The notes below the pieces were generated by a model. It was not told where the DNA came from. It did not search any database and worked only from the letters and a program-made list of their open reading frames with translations. A program made the translations under genes and the position numbers. Below, piece by piece: positions 11,512 through 23,260 of a DNA stretch of 64,000 nt. Numbering within the stretch: the stretch's first letter is position 1; the number at the start of each line of letters is the position of its first letter. Source of the stretch: Delphinapterus leucas (lineage: Eukaryota; Chordata; Mammalia; Artiodactyla; Monodontidae). The DNA lies in contig NW_022098031.1 in NCBI RefSeq assembly GCF_002288925.2, positions 17,189,270 to 17,253,269 of the forward strand. Direction: 5' to 3'.

Positions 11512-11884
11512 GTTTTTTTTTAACATCTTTATTGGAGGATAATTGCTTTACAATGGTGTGTTAGTTTCTGCTTTTATAACAAAGTGAATCAGCTATATAT
11601 ATACATATATCCTCATATCTCCTCCCTCTTGTGTCCCCCTCCAGCCCTCTCTATCCCACCCCTCTAGGTGGTCACAAAGCCCTGAGTTGATCTCCTTGTA
11701 TTATGTGGCTGCTTCCCACTAGCTATTTACTTTATATTTGGTAATATATGTAAGTCCATGCCACTCTCTGACTTCGTCCCAGCTTACCCTGCCCCCTCCC
11801 CGTGTCCTCAAGTCCATTCTCTACATCTGTGTCTTTATTCCAGTCCTGCCCCTAGGTTCTTCAGAACCATTGTTTTTTTTTTTT

Positions 11885-14800
11885 TTAGATTCCATATATA
11901 TGTGTTAGCATACGGTATTTATTTTTCACTTTCTGACTTACTACACTCTGTGTGACAGACTCCAGGTTCATCCACCTCACTACAAATAACTCAACTTCGT
12001 TTCTTTTTATGGCTGAGTAATATTCCATTGTATATATGTGCCACATCTTCTTTATCCATTCATCTGTCATTGGACACTTAGGTTGCTTCCATGTCCTGGC
12101 TATTGTAAATAGTGCTGCAGTGAACATTGTGGTACATGAGTCTTTTTGAATTATGGTTTTCTCAGGGTATATGCCCAGTAGTGGGACTGCTGGGTCGTAT
12201 GGTAGTTCTATTTTTAGTTTTTTAAGGAACCTCGATACTGTTCTCCATAGTGGCTGTATCAATTTACATTCCCACCAGCAGTGCAAAAGGGTTCCCATAT
12301 CTCTACAGCCTCTCCAGCATTTATTGTTTGTAGATTTTTTGATGGTGGCCATTCTGACTGGTGTGTGGTGATACCTCATTGTAGTTTTGATTTGCATTTC
12401 TCTAATGATTAGTGATGTTGAGCATTCTTTCATGTGTTTGTTGGCAATTTGTATATCTTCTTTGGAGAAATGTCTGTTTAGATCTTCTGTGCATTTTTGG
12501 ATTGGGTTGTTTGTTTTTTTGATATTGAGCTGCATGAGCTGCTTGTAAATTTTGGAGATTAATCCTTTGTCAGTTGTTTCATTTGATAATATTTTCTCCC
12601 ATTCTGAGGGTTGTCTTTTCATCTTGTTTATGGTTTTCATTGCTATGCAAAAGCTCTTAAGTTTCATTCGGTCCCATTTGTTTATTATTGTTTTTATTTC
12701 CATTTCTCTAGGAGGTGTCTCAAAAAGGATCTTGCTGTGATTTATGTCATAGAGTGTTCTGCCAATGTTTTCCTCTAAGAGTTTTATAGTGTCTGGCCTT
12801 ACATTTAGGCTTAGTCCGTTGTGAGTTTATTTTTGTGTATGGTGTTAGGGAGTGTTCTAGTTACATTCTTTTACATGTAGCTGTCTAGTTTTCCCGGCAC
12901 CACTTATTGAAGAGGCTGTCTTTTGTCCATTGTATATTCTTGCCTTCTTTATCAAAATAAGGAGACCATATGTGCGTGGGTTTATCTCTGGGCTTTCTGT
13001 CCTGTTCCATTGACCTACATTTCTGTTTTTGTGCCAGTACCATACTGTCTTGATTACTGTAGCTTTGTAGTGTAGTCTGAAGTCACAGAGCCTGATTCCT
13101 CCAGCTTCATTTTTCTTTCTCAAGATTGCTTTGGCTATTCGGGGTCTTTTGTGTTTCCATACAAATAGTGAAATTTTTTCTTCTGCTTCTGTGAAAATTG
13201 CCATTGGTAGTTTGATAGGAATTGCATTGAACCTGTAGATTGCTTTGGGTAGTATGGTCATTTTCACAATGTGGATTCTTCCAGTCCAGGACACGGTGTA
13301 TCTCTGCATCTGTTTGTATCATCTTTAATTTCTTTCATCAGTGTCTTATAGTTTTCTGCATACAGGTCTTTTGTCTCCTTAGGTAGGTTTATTCCTAGGT
13401 ATTTTATTCATTTTGTTGCAGTGGTAAATGGGAGTGTTTCCTCGATTACTCTTTCAGATTTTTCATTATTAGTGTATAGGAATGCAAGAGATTTCTGTGC
13501 ATTAATTTTGTATCCTGCTACTTTACCAAATTCATTGATTAGCTCTAGTAGCTTTCTGGTAGAGTCTTTAGGATTCTCTATATATAGTATCATGTCATCT
13601 GCAAACAGTGACAGCTCTACTTCTTCTTTTCCAATTTGGATCCCTTTTTTCTTTTCCTTCTCTGATTGCTGTGGCTAAAACTTCCAAAACTATGTTGAAT
13701 AATAGTGGTGAGAATGGGCAATCTTGTCTTGTTCCTGATCTTAGAGGAAATGGTTTCAGTTTTTCACCATTGAGAATGATGTTGGCTGTGGGTTTGTTAT
13801 ATATGGCCTTTATTATGTTGAGGTAAATTCCTTCTGTGCCTACTTTCTGGAGGGTTTTTATCGTAAATGGATGTTGAATTTTGTCAAAAGCTTTTTCTGC
13901 ATCTGCTGAGATGATCATATGGTTTTTATCCTCAGTTTGTTAATATGGTGTATCACATTGATTGATTTGCATATACTGACGAATTCTTGCATTCCTGGGT
14001 TAAACCCCATATAATCATGGTGTATGATCCTTTTAATGTGTTGTTGGATTCTGTTTGCCTTATTTTGTTGAGGATTTTTACATCTATGTTCATCAGTGAT
14101 ATTGGCCTGTAGTTTTCTTTCTTTGTGACACCTTTGCTGGGTTTTGGTATCAGGGTGATGGTAGCCTCATAGAATGAGTTTGGGAGTGTTCCTCCTTCTG
14201 CTATATTTTGGAAGAGTTTGAGAAGGATAGGTGTTAGCTCTTCTCTAAATGTTTGATAGAATTCACCTGTGAAGCCATCTGGTCCTGGGCTTTTGTTTGT
14301 TGGAAGATTTTTAATCACAGTTACAATTTCAGTGCTTGTGATTGGTCTGTTCCTATTTTCTACTTCTTCGTGGTTCAGTCTCGGAAGGTTGTGCGTTTCT
14401 AAGAATTTGTCCATTTCTTCCAGGTTGTCCATTTTATTGACATAGAGTTGCTTGTAGTAGTCCCTTATGATGTGTTGTATTTCTGCAGTGTCAGTTGTTA
14501 CTTCTCCTTTTTCATTTCTAATTCTATTGATTTGAGTCCTCCCTTTTTTTCTTGATGAGTCTGAGTAATGGTTTATCAATTTTGTTTATCTTCTCAAAGA
14601 ACCAGCTTTTAGTTTCTTTGATCTTTGCTATCATTTCCTTCATTTCTTTTTCATTTATTTCTGATCTGATCATTATGATTTCTTTCATTCTGCTAATTTC
14701 AGGGTTTTTTTGGTTCTTCTTTCTCTAATTGTTTCAGATGTAAGGTGAGGTTGTTTGTTTGAGAAGTTTCTTGTGTCTTAAGGTAGGATTGTATTGCTAT

Positions 14801-15688
14801 AAACTTCCCTCTTAGAACTGCTTGTGCTGCATCCCATAGGTAGTAGGTCATCATGTTTTCATTGCCATTTGTTTCTGCATATTATTTGATTTCCTCTTTG
14901 ATTTCTTCCATAATCTGTTGGTTATTAAGTAGTGTATTGTTTAGCCTCCATGTGTTTGTATTTTTTACAGACTCCTTCCTGTAATTGATATCTAGTCTCA
15001 TAACATTGTGGTTGGAAAATATACTTGATATGATTTCAATTTTCTTAAATTTATGAAGGCTTGATTTGTGACCCAAGATATGATCTATTGTGGAGAATGT
15101 TCCATGAGCACTTGAGAAGAAAGTGTATTCTGGTGGTTTTGGATGGGATGTCCTATAAATATTGGTTAAGTCCATCTTGTTTAATGTGTCATTTAAAGCT
15201 GGTGTTTCCTTATTTATTTTCATTTTGGATGATCTGTCCATTGGTGAAAATGGGGTGTTAAAGTCCCCTACAATTATTGTGTTACTGTCAATTTCCCCTT
15301 TTATTGCTGTTAGCATTTGCCATATATATTGAGGTGCTCCTGTGTCGGGTGCATAAATATTTACAACTGTTACATCTTCTTGGATTGACTCCTTGATCAT
15401 TATGTAGTATCCTTTGTCTCTTGTAATAGTGTTTATTTTAAAGTTTATTTTGTCTGATATGAGAATTGCTACTCCAGCTTTCTGTTGTTTTCCATTTGTG
15501 TGTAATACCTTTTTCCATCCCCTCACTTTCAGTCTGTGTGTCTCCCTAGGTCTGAAGTGGGTTTCTTGTAGAGGGCATATATACGGATCTTGCTTTTATA
15601 TACATTCAGCCAGTCTGTGTCTTTTGGTTGGAACATTTAATGCCTTTACAATTAAGGTAATTATCAATATGTATGTTCCTATTACCAT
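11885..15688 (-). pseudogene. L1 ORF2 remnant (endonuclease and reverse transcriptase)
   Basis: The frame spans 3804 bases (1268 codons if restored), close to the usual ORF2 length near 1275. The first methionine is at 15688-15686. An in-frame stop follows about 30 codons later. The apurinic-like endonuclease domain lies at about 15530-14900, with GDFNTP and STIDH motifs visible. Another stop at 14882 ends that stretch. The RT domain includes FADDM at 13589-13610, but a one-base frameshift just upstream (near 13645) disconnects it. The C-terminal knuckle CWRGC...HCWWEC (CX3CX7HX4C) is intact at about 12266-12320, and the frame ends at the normal L1 C-terminus. It is a dead copy of the protein that nicks target DNA and copies RNA. 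Confidence 0.9.
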
Positions 15689-15746
15689 TTTCTTAACTGT
15701 TTAGGGTTTGTTTTTGTAGGTCTTTTCCTTCTCTTGTGTTTCCTGC

Positions 15747-16641
15747 CTAGAGAAGTTCATTTAGCATTTGTTGTAAAGCTGGGTTGGTGGTGCTGAATTC
15801 TCTTAGCTTTTGCTTGTCTGTAATGGTTTTAATTTCTCCTTCTAATCTGAATGAGATCCTTGCTGGGTACAGTCATCTTGGTTGTAGGTTTTTCCCTTTC
15901 ATCACTTTAAATATGTCCTGCCCCTCCCTTCTGGCGTGCAGAGTTTCTGCTTAAAGATCAGCTGTTAACCTTATGGGGATTCCCTTGTGTGTTATTTGTT
16001 GTTTTTCCCTTGCTGCTTTTAATATTTTTTCTTTGTATTTAATTTTTGTTAATTTGATTAATATGTGTTTTGGCATGTTTCTCCTTGGATTTATCCTGTA
16101 TGGGACTCTCTGTGCTTCCTGCAGTTGATTGACTATTTCCGTTCCCATATTAGGGAAGTTTTCAACTATTATCTCTTCAAATATATTCTTAGTCCCTTTC
16201 TTTTTCTCTTTTTCTTCTGGGACCCCTATAATTCGAATGTTGGTGCATTTAATGTTGTCCCAGAGGTCTCTCTGAGACTGTCCTAAAGTCTTTTCATTCT
16301 TTTTTCTTTATTCTGCTTTGCCACAGTTATTTCCACTATTTTATCTTCCAGGTTACTTATCCGTTCTTCTGCCTCAGTTATTCTGCTATTGATTCCTTCT
16401 AGAGAAGTTTTAATTTCATTTATTTTGTTGTTCATCATTGTTTGTTTGCTCTTTAGTTCTTCTGGTCCTTGTTAATCATTTCTTATGTTTTCTCCATTCT
16501 GTTTCCAAGATTTTGGATCATCTTTACTGTCATTACTCTGAATTCTTTTTCAGGTAGACTGCCTGTTTCCTCTTCATTTGTTTGGTCTGGTGGGTTTTTA
16601 CCTTGTTCCTTCATCTGCTGTGTGTTTCTCTGTCTTCTCAT
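15747..16641 (-). pseudogene. L1 ORF1 remnant (RNA-binding chaperone)
   Basis: ORF1 begins at the ATG at 16641-16639 with MRRQRNTQQMKEQ and ends with QQMLNELL and a stop at 15747, the usual L1 ORF1 end. A TAA stop occurs about 49 codons in. The C-terminal nucleic-acid-binding domain is partly open at 15951-16148 (KEKILKAAREKQQITHKG). ORF1p normally trimerises through a coiled coil and packages L1 RNA. The span of about 298 codons is shorter than a typical intact ORF1, so small deletions are likely. The 58-bp spacer to ORF2 is typical. Confidence 0.85.
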
Positions 16642-18640
16642 TTTGCATAACTTACTGTGTTTGGGGTCTCCTTTTCGCAGGCTGCAGGTTCGTAGTTCCC
16701 ATTGTTTTTAATGTGTGCCGCCAGTGGGTAAGTTTGGTTCAGTGGTTTGTGTAGGCTTCCTGGTGGAGGGGACTGGTGCCTGTGTTCTGGTGGATGAGGC
16801 TGGAAGTTGTCTTTGTGCTGGCTGGACCGCATCTGGTGGTGTGTTTTTGGGTGTCTGTGACATTATGATTTTAGGCAGCCTCTCTGCTAATGGGTGTGGT
16901 TGTGTTCCTGTTGTTTGGCATAGGGTGTCCAGGACTGTAGTTTGCTGGTCGTTTAGTGGAGCTGGGTCTTAGCGTTGAGATGGAGATCTCTGGGAGTGCT
17001 TTCACGATTTGATGTGATGTGGAGCCAGGAGGTCTCTGATGGACCAGTGTCTTGAACTTGGTCCCCCACCTCAGAGGCACAGGCCTGAAACCTGGCAGAA
17101 CAGCAAGAACCTGTCATCCACGTGGCTCAGAAGAAAAGGGAGAAGAAAAGAAAGAAAGAAAAAAAATACAATAAAGTTATTAAAATAAAAAGTAATTAAT
17201 AAAACAAATTAAAAAGTAATAAAAAAAGAAAAAAAAAGGAAAGAAAGAAGAGAGCAACCAAACCAAAAAACAAGTCCACCAATTATAATAAGTGCTATAA
17301 ACTATACTAAAAAAAGAAAAAAAAAACAGACAGAACCCTACGACAAATGGTAAAAGCAAGCTATTCAGACAGAGTCACACAAAGAAGCATACAAATACAC
17401 ACTCACAAGAAGAGAAATAGGAAAAAAAAATATCACTGTTCCCAAAGTTCACCACCTCAATTTTGGGATATTTCGTTTTCTATTCACATATTCCAGAGAT
17501 GCAGGATTCGGCAAGTTGATTGTGGAGATCTAATCCACTGCTCCCGAGGGTGCTGGGAGAGATTTCCCTTTCTCTTCTTTGTTCACACAGCTCCTGGGGT
17601 TTAGCTTTGGATTTGGCCCCGCCTCTGTGTGTTAGTCGCCGGAGGGCATCTGTTCTTCGCTCAGACAGGATGGAGTTAAAGTAACAGATGATTAGGGGGT
17701 TCTGGCTCACTCAGGCTGGAGGGAAGGAGGAGTACAGAATGCGGGGTGAGCCTGCGACGGCAGAGGTCATCGTGATGTTGTACCAGCCTGAGGCGCGCCT
17801 TGTGTTCTTCCGGGGAAGTTGTCCCTGGATCACAGGACCCTGGCAGTGGCGGGAGCACAGGCTCCCAGGAAGGGAGGTGTGGATAGTGACCTGTGCTTGC
17901 ACACAGGCTTCTTGGTGGCTCCAGCAGCAGCCTTAGCACTTCATGCCCATCTCTGGGGTCTGCACTGATAGCCACAGCTTGCATCCATTTCTGGAGCTTG
18001 TTTAGGCGGTTCTCTGAATCTCCTCTCCTCGCGCACCCTGAAACAATGGTCTCTTGCCTCTTAGGCTTTTTGTAGGACTCCCTCCTGGCTAGCTGTGGTG
18101 CACTAGCCCTCTTCAGGCTGTGTTCATGCAGCCAACCCCAGTCCTCTCCCTGGGATCCGACCTCCGAAGCCCGAGCCTCAGCTCCCAGTCCCCGCCCGCC
18201 CCAGCGGGTGAGCAGACAAGCCTCTCGGGCTGGTGAGTGCTGGTTGGCACTGATCCTCTGTGCGAGAGTCTCTCCACTTTGCCCTCTGCACCCCTGTTGC
18301 TGTACTCTCCTCTGTGGCTCCAAAGCTTCCCCCCCGCCACCCCCAGTCTCCGCCAATGAAGGGGCTTCCTAGTGTGTGGAAACTTTTCATCTTTCACAGC
18401 TCCCTCCCAGTGGTGAAGGTCCAGTCCCTACTCCTTTGTCTCTGTTTTTTTCTGCTTTATTTTGCCCTACCCAGGTACATGGGGAGTTTCTTGCCTTTGG
18501 GGAAGTCTGAGGTCTTCTGCCGGCATTCAGTAGGTGTTCTGTAGGAGTTGTTCCACATGTAGATGTATTTCTGATGTAGTTGTGGGGAGGAAGGTGAGCT
18601 CTACGTCTTACTCTTCTGTCATCTTAAAGGTCTCTTCAAA
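16642..18640 (-). promoter_or_regulatory. L1 5' UTR with CpG-rich internal promoter region
   Basis: Two kilobases upstream of ORF1 form the L1 5' UTR. The part at 17500-18400 is much richer in GC and CpG than anything around it (for example ccccgcccgccccagcggg near 18193). In L1s this region carries the internal Pol II promoter driving the element and often an antisense promoter. An A/purine-rich stretch (17115-17335) lies between this part and ORF1. The segment contains a 226-codon sense frame (17676-18356), which I read as a by-product of GC richness. Promoter activity is inferred from family knowledge, not from the sequence. Confidence 0.65.
17115..17335 (+). repeat. A/AG-rich low-complexity tract in the L1 5' UTR
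   Basis: On the plus strand the sequence is almost entirely A with scattered G and T (runs such as agaaaagaaagaaagaaa). It is a normal part of the artiodactyl/cetacean L1 leader as I know it, not an independent microsatellite. Confidence 0.7.
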
Positions 18641-21600
18641 AGTTGTTCTCTGAGTTCAAGTTATAGGCAATTACTCCAAAGTGTAAAGTAAAACAGTGTA
18701 TAACAATCAGTATTAAAATGTTTAATTTTATATTGTCTTTACCACCTTTAATCTTCTGAATAATTTCATTGATCAACATAAGATAAAAGGTTACATGTTT
18801 ATAAGAAATATTAAATGAATAGAGATGCATAAAACTGGAGGGTTTCACTGATTTTCATTAGCAAAAGTTGTTTTAGAAATATTTCATCACAACACAAACC
18901 ATACATTTTTAAAATGTTGATCAGTATATGTTATAAAAATTACATGCTGAAACTATTTTTAAAATATTTTGTTACTCTAAATATTTAAAAAAATGGATTA
19001 AAATGATGATGTTATGAACATTGTTAAAAATATTTTGGGGTTGCCTGATGTTCTATATCTTATCCTAAAGTCTCCTGAAAAACTTCTTTCACTGACATAC
19101 TGTTTGCATTTTTAGAAATTCGTTGTGTATTCCATTTGATGAATATTATGGTTGTAAAGTCTTTTAAGTACTGGAGACGTAATGCATGATTAGATTTCAA
19201 GACAGTAGATATGATGGAAGAGATGATATCTAGGATCATCTTTTGTTATCCCACATTATAACATAGGAAATTATTTTCTCATTAGGCATGTAAATAAGAT
19301 TCAGCTAATTTGTGAAAATACTTTCTCATTTTCTCCACATGTGATTGGTATGTTTTCCTTGGCTAATGTAATCTATTTCACTCACATTCAAATATTTTAT
19401 TATTTCTTATTAATACTTATTCTAGTGTCTACCCTTACCTCTTTCATTTTCTCACACTTATTTCAAGATAGGTTACTGATCTTAATTTTTTTGTAGCCAC
19501 GCTTGTTAAATATAAGTAAGTGCAGGCACTTGACTACTATATAGTCTGGTAGTCATTTAAATATTGATACATTGGAAGACATACCTACTTTATTATAAAT
19601 TATTCCTATTTTTTTCCTTTGTATTAGATTTAGGATTTGTACTGATTTTTTAAAAAGTTGTGTAGGTATTACAGATAAATTTCAGGTACTAAAAGGGATT
19701 ACAAAATATTTGTTTTAAAAAGAAGGTGCTTTTGATATGACCAAGAAGCCCTGATCTCTTATCTGTCTATTTTAGTACTACTTAGCCTTAGAATCTAGCC
19801 ATAGTCTATCTACACAATGCCCCCTACTGTATGTTTAAATTCTATCCTTTGGAGCTAATGTTGGAAGGTGGCCTTCCTGACAAGCCTTCTCTAGGATTGT
19901 CTTGTTTTATGAGTGAAAAATTCACTCACAGTGCTATCTATAAGGAGTAGAAGTCATAGGAAAATTTATAGGGTGTATTTAAAGGCACCTAAGAATCTGT
20001 TGATTTAAAGGAAATGCAGTATGCCTCAAGGAAGAAAATGTCATGAAATGGTTTAAAATGTAACCATTTCTTTAACTTACCTTTTAGCATCAGGTGCATC
20101 ATAATATTGGAGTTATATTTGATTATGTTAAAGGGAGACGTAGAGCCTTGTGCTCACAGAATGTGGCTTGGGGAACAGAGCATTTAATTCCAGTCACCTG
20201 GCTAGAATAACTCTTTAGGTGTAAGAAATGAAATGGCATCTTTCCTGCTCCCATTTATCTTTACCAACTGAAGCAGTTTTGGCTGAGATGTCAACACTAC
20301 TTCTGTTTGCAAATGATGATAATATGATTGGGGTTACTTGGGGAATACAAGAGCCCATTTGATGAACTTTCTGCCCACTTTTTCATTAAAATACATCTCA
20401 GAGCAAATGAAATGAAGAATAACTTTTCACATGCACTAATCAGCTGCACAGAAGAGGCAAAAGGACACTTTGTTTCCTCTCACAGTCCTGCCCCTTTCAC
20501 AGTTCTGTGAAATAGTTTCTAGATCATCTTATATGCCAAGGGGTTTTGTGTTGTTCCTTTTTGTCCTTTGTGACCCTCAAATAAAATGGAAACATTCTAT
20601 GTTCCTGACTTTCCTTTCATGTTGAGCTCATGGAGACAGGGGGTCATGCTACCAATATATTTTTAAGCTTCACACAATTACCCTCAATCCTGGTAAAGCA
20701 TAGAGCAGCAGGACAGTATTTATACCTTGTCCCATTGAAAACCACTGTCTCAGGCAGCCCTACGGGAGACCAAACATTATGCAGTGCTTATAAAAAATAT
20801 GAAGGGACAGTGCAGGGCTAACATATTTAAACATCCCATTACTGCACCTTTGAATATCAGTTCTTCCAGCCTGGATTTTCTGCTCTGAAGTTAAGCTGCG
20901 TGGTACCTCTGCAGGTTGCTGAAGTGGAAATTATTTCTCTATTTGTCTACCATCTATTATTTTCCAAACACAATTATCATCCTGTGTTATATAAAATTGA
21001 GGAGGGGTGGTTATTAACTAGAACTACACAGATCCAAGGATACTTCACAATATATTGCCACTTTGTTCCACTAAGCCATGCTATCTGACTAGTTCTGAAG
21101 TAAACACAATCACATGTTAATACATAGCTTTGAAAGGAAATTTTTAGTTTTCAAACTTTTTCTCTTTATTACAATAAAACTTCAATCTTTTTGATTTTTC
21201 AAAAAAGCAAAACAAAAATGTTTATTAACTGGTACATAATATTAAAAAATGTTTGAATTACAATTCTTGAAAATCTGTTTCTGGAAAAATTATTTCTCCA
21301 GGGTATTATACCAACTGTGGTCTTGGGCAAGAAAAATAATGTGAATTGTACTTTCTACTCTCCCATTTGTCAGATGTGTTTTCTCAGCTCAGCTGTTACA
21401 GTAACCTTGTACCTTTCACAGGTGCACTTGGCTAGTATCTGTCCAGTCTGTCAGTGTGGGTATCATCAAGTTTTATAATAAATAACAAGCCCAGTGTGAT
21501 GCATAAGACAGCATTTTAGTCTCTGAAGCTTGGAGCTCACCTTGGAGTCTCCTGTGAAGCTAAATATTCTCTCTAGACTCTAAGGTGACACTGGATATCT

Positions 21601-22480
21601 TAATGTTACTATCTCTGCTGGCTTACTGTTCTGGATCAGTGTCACCTGAGGCTGTTATTAATTATGCATATGAAGCATCTGGTCAGGAGGACTTTCTCCA
21701 TTCCCCCTCAGTACTTGTGCATATATATTCCTCACAATTAGAGTAATCCAAACACCTGATATCAGTAGGTCAGCATTCAGGCTCTGGAGTACAGAATTTA
21801 TGAAAATAAATACAACTTAGTAGATGCATGGCAATCCATATTTGGAGCCTCAGTTACTCTCCAACATTTTACTGTGTTATCAGGATAAAAATAGGTCTTT
21901 ATATAATTGTATCACATTTAAAAATCACTCTTTTAATAAGAATATACTATATTCTGTGGAATGGACTGAATTCTATTGTGTGATTGCTTTAACAGAGATG
22001 GAAATTCTTGATTTTCAGTGTTACGTGGATTGAGGCATAAATGTAGAATATGAATGATTTCTGTGGAACTGACGGAAGGGTTTTGAATGAAAATATATAT
22101 ATATGTATATACATGCCCTAGAAAATATTATTCAGAACACATAACAGTGTTTTCCTTTAACTTTGAGATGTGATATGAGCTTGTTTGGCCATTAATAGAT
22201 AACTCAGTATTTTACAGTAAATAAAAGAATACATTATGGCAAAGCTAAAGATTTTGTCTTCAAATGACTTCTGTGCTGTGGGAACAATGAAGCAAAACCA
22301 ATGAAAATACACATTCAGACATACACTATTTTTCTTTATCTTTTTAAAAATACTTTGGAACCATATTTAAAACAAGAAACATCCTTACGTAGAGGAATAT
22401 CATCATTTGAAAATTGAAATTTAACCTAATTACAAAATAATATTCTAAAAACTTCTGAAAATATGTAATAAGCACATATA
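18641..22480. other. Repeat-poor unique DNA
   Basis: Almost 4 kb without a repeat I can name and without coding signal. Composition is moderately AT-rich with several mixed-composition blocks (20100-20900 and 21300-21800) that look like ordinary single-copy sequence. These are the places in the window where conserved non-coding elements would most plausibly sit, but conservation cannot be judged from one sequence. Confidence 0.5.
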
Positions 22481-23260
22481 AAAAATTGTCACCCATAATG
22501 CCAAACCCAGTATATCCACTACTGGTATCTTGATGTATTTATGCCCAGTTTCCTATTCAAGTGCATTCAAATGAACAGTTTTTAGAAAAACAGGATCATA
22601 CTTTGCAAACTGATCAAAACTTCAGTTTTTCACACTTATTGTAAGTACATTTTTGGCTAAATGTAGAAGTAGAATGGCTAAATTGAGACCTTTGTCTTCC
22701 GAAAAGATTGTGCCAGTGATGAATGAACTTATTTCTTCATCATCACAAGAAATGCCTCATGTGTGTGCCACATGCGTGTGCATATGTGTGTGTGTGTACC
22801 TTCAGGGGCAAAGACTATATATATGTGTATTTGCGAGTTGCAGAGGAGAAAAATATTTACCTTTGTGTTTCAGTGCACATTTCCTTGATTGCACTTTTGA
22901 TCACTTATGAGATTTCTCATTTCTTTCTATGTTTAATGATCATTTATAGTTATTTTGTGATTGTCTTTTGACAACTTTCTTCATTTTTCTTTTGGGGCTG
23001 GCCACTTTTAAAAATTGACTTGTAAGAGCACATTATTTATGAAGGGCATCAGCCTTTCATCTATCATGGTTTAATTATTTGACACATTTTCTTTTTGTTT
23101 TGCCTTTATACTTCTTTTAAAGATAAAGATTTTAATTATTATACACTAATGTTACCTTTTTATTTATGAATTCTTCTTTTACAGATATATTCTGAAAAAT
23201 TTTCTCCCGGCTGATAGAAGGTAAGTATTCAGAAATTTTGGACTCAGCATTTTTTTGTTG
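22481..23260 (-). mobile_element. Degraded ancient L1 or HAL1-like fragment
   Basis: The plus strand reads like the reverse complement of an old L1 ORF2 3' region: catttccttgattgcactt, tcatttctttctatgtttaatgatc, tttcttcatttttcttttgg and, at 23184-23212, a form of the L1 segment that normally reads like attttctcccagtctg. Divergence is high, so subfamily and edges are uncertain. A GT/AT-rich patch lies at 22770-22830. Confidence 0.45.
23185..23220 (+). other. Candidate cryptic mini-exon (36 nt)
   Basis: A 36-nt segment is framed by a strong 3' splice site (pyrimidine tract ttcttcttttacag, ending 23184) and a near-perfect 5' splice site (AAG then gtaagt at 23221). A branch-point-like ctaat lies 35 nt upstream of the acceptor, at 23146-23150. 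One reading frame of the segment is free of stops and its length is a multiple of three. The host sequence looks like antisense L1, and antisense L1s are a known source of exonised sequence. Splicing is inferred only. It could equally be an unused chance site. Confidence 0.3.

Larger units (their letters stand above)
11512..18640 (-). mobile_element. Nearly full-length L1 LINE
   Basis: About 7.1 kb of continuous L1 in minus orientation. From right to left it has a GC-rich 5' UTR (about 18640-16642), ORF1 (16641-15747), a 58-bp spacer, ORF2 (15688-11885), a 3' UTR and a poly-T run at 11512-11521. The 5' end reads, on the minus strand, gatgacagaagagtaag, a common L1 start. ORF1 and ORF2 each carry stops or frameshifts, so this copy cannot move autonomously. 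A target-site duplication is not clear; caaaaaagt at 11501 and tcaaaagtt near 18636 are only a weak candidate pair. Confidence 0.92.

Noticed and set aside
11885..12703. 272-codon minus-strand open frame, the longest in the window
   Set aside because: It is the C-terminal part of L1 ORF2 with the CX3CX7HX4C knuckle, broken from the rest by stops, so not a host gene.
17347..18544. GC-rich block as a host CpG-island promoter
   Set aside because: It lies exactly where the 5' UTR of the full-length L1 must be and ends at the L1 5' terminus, so it is element-derived.
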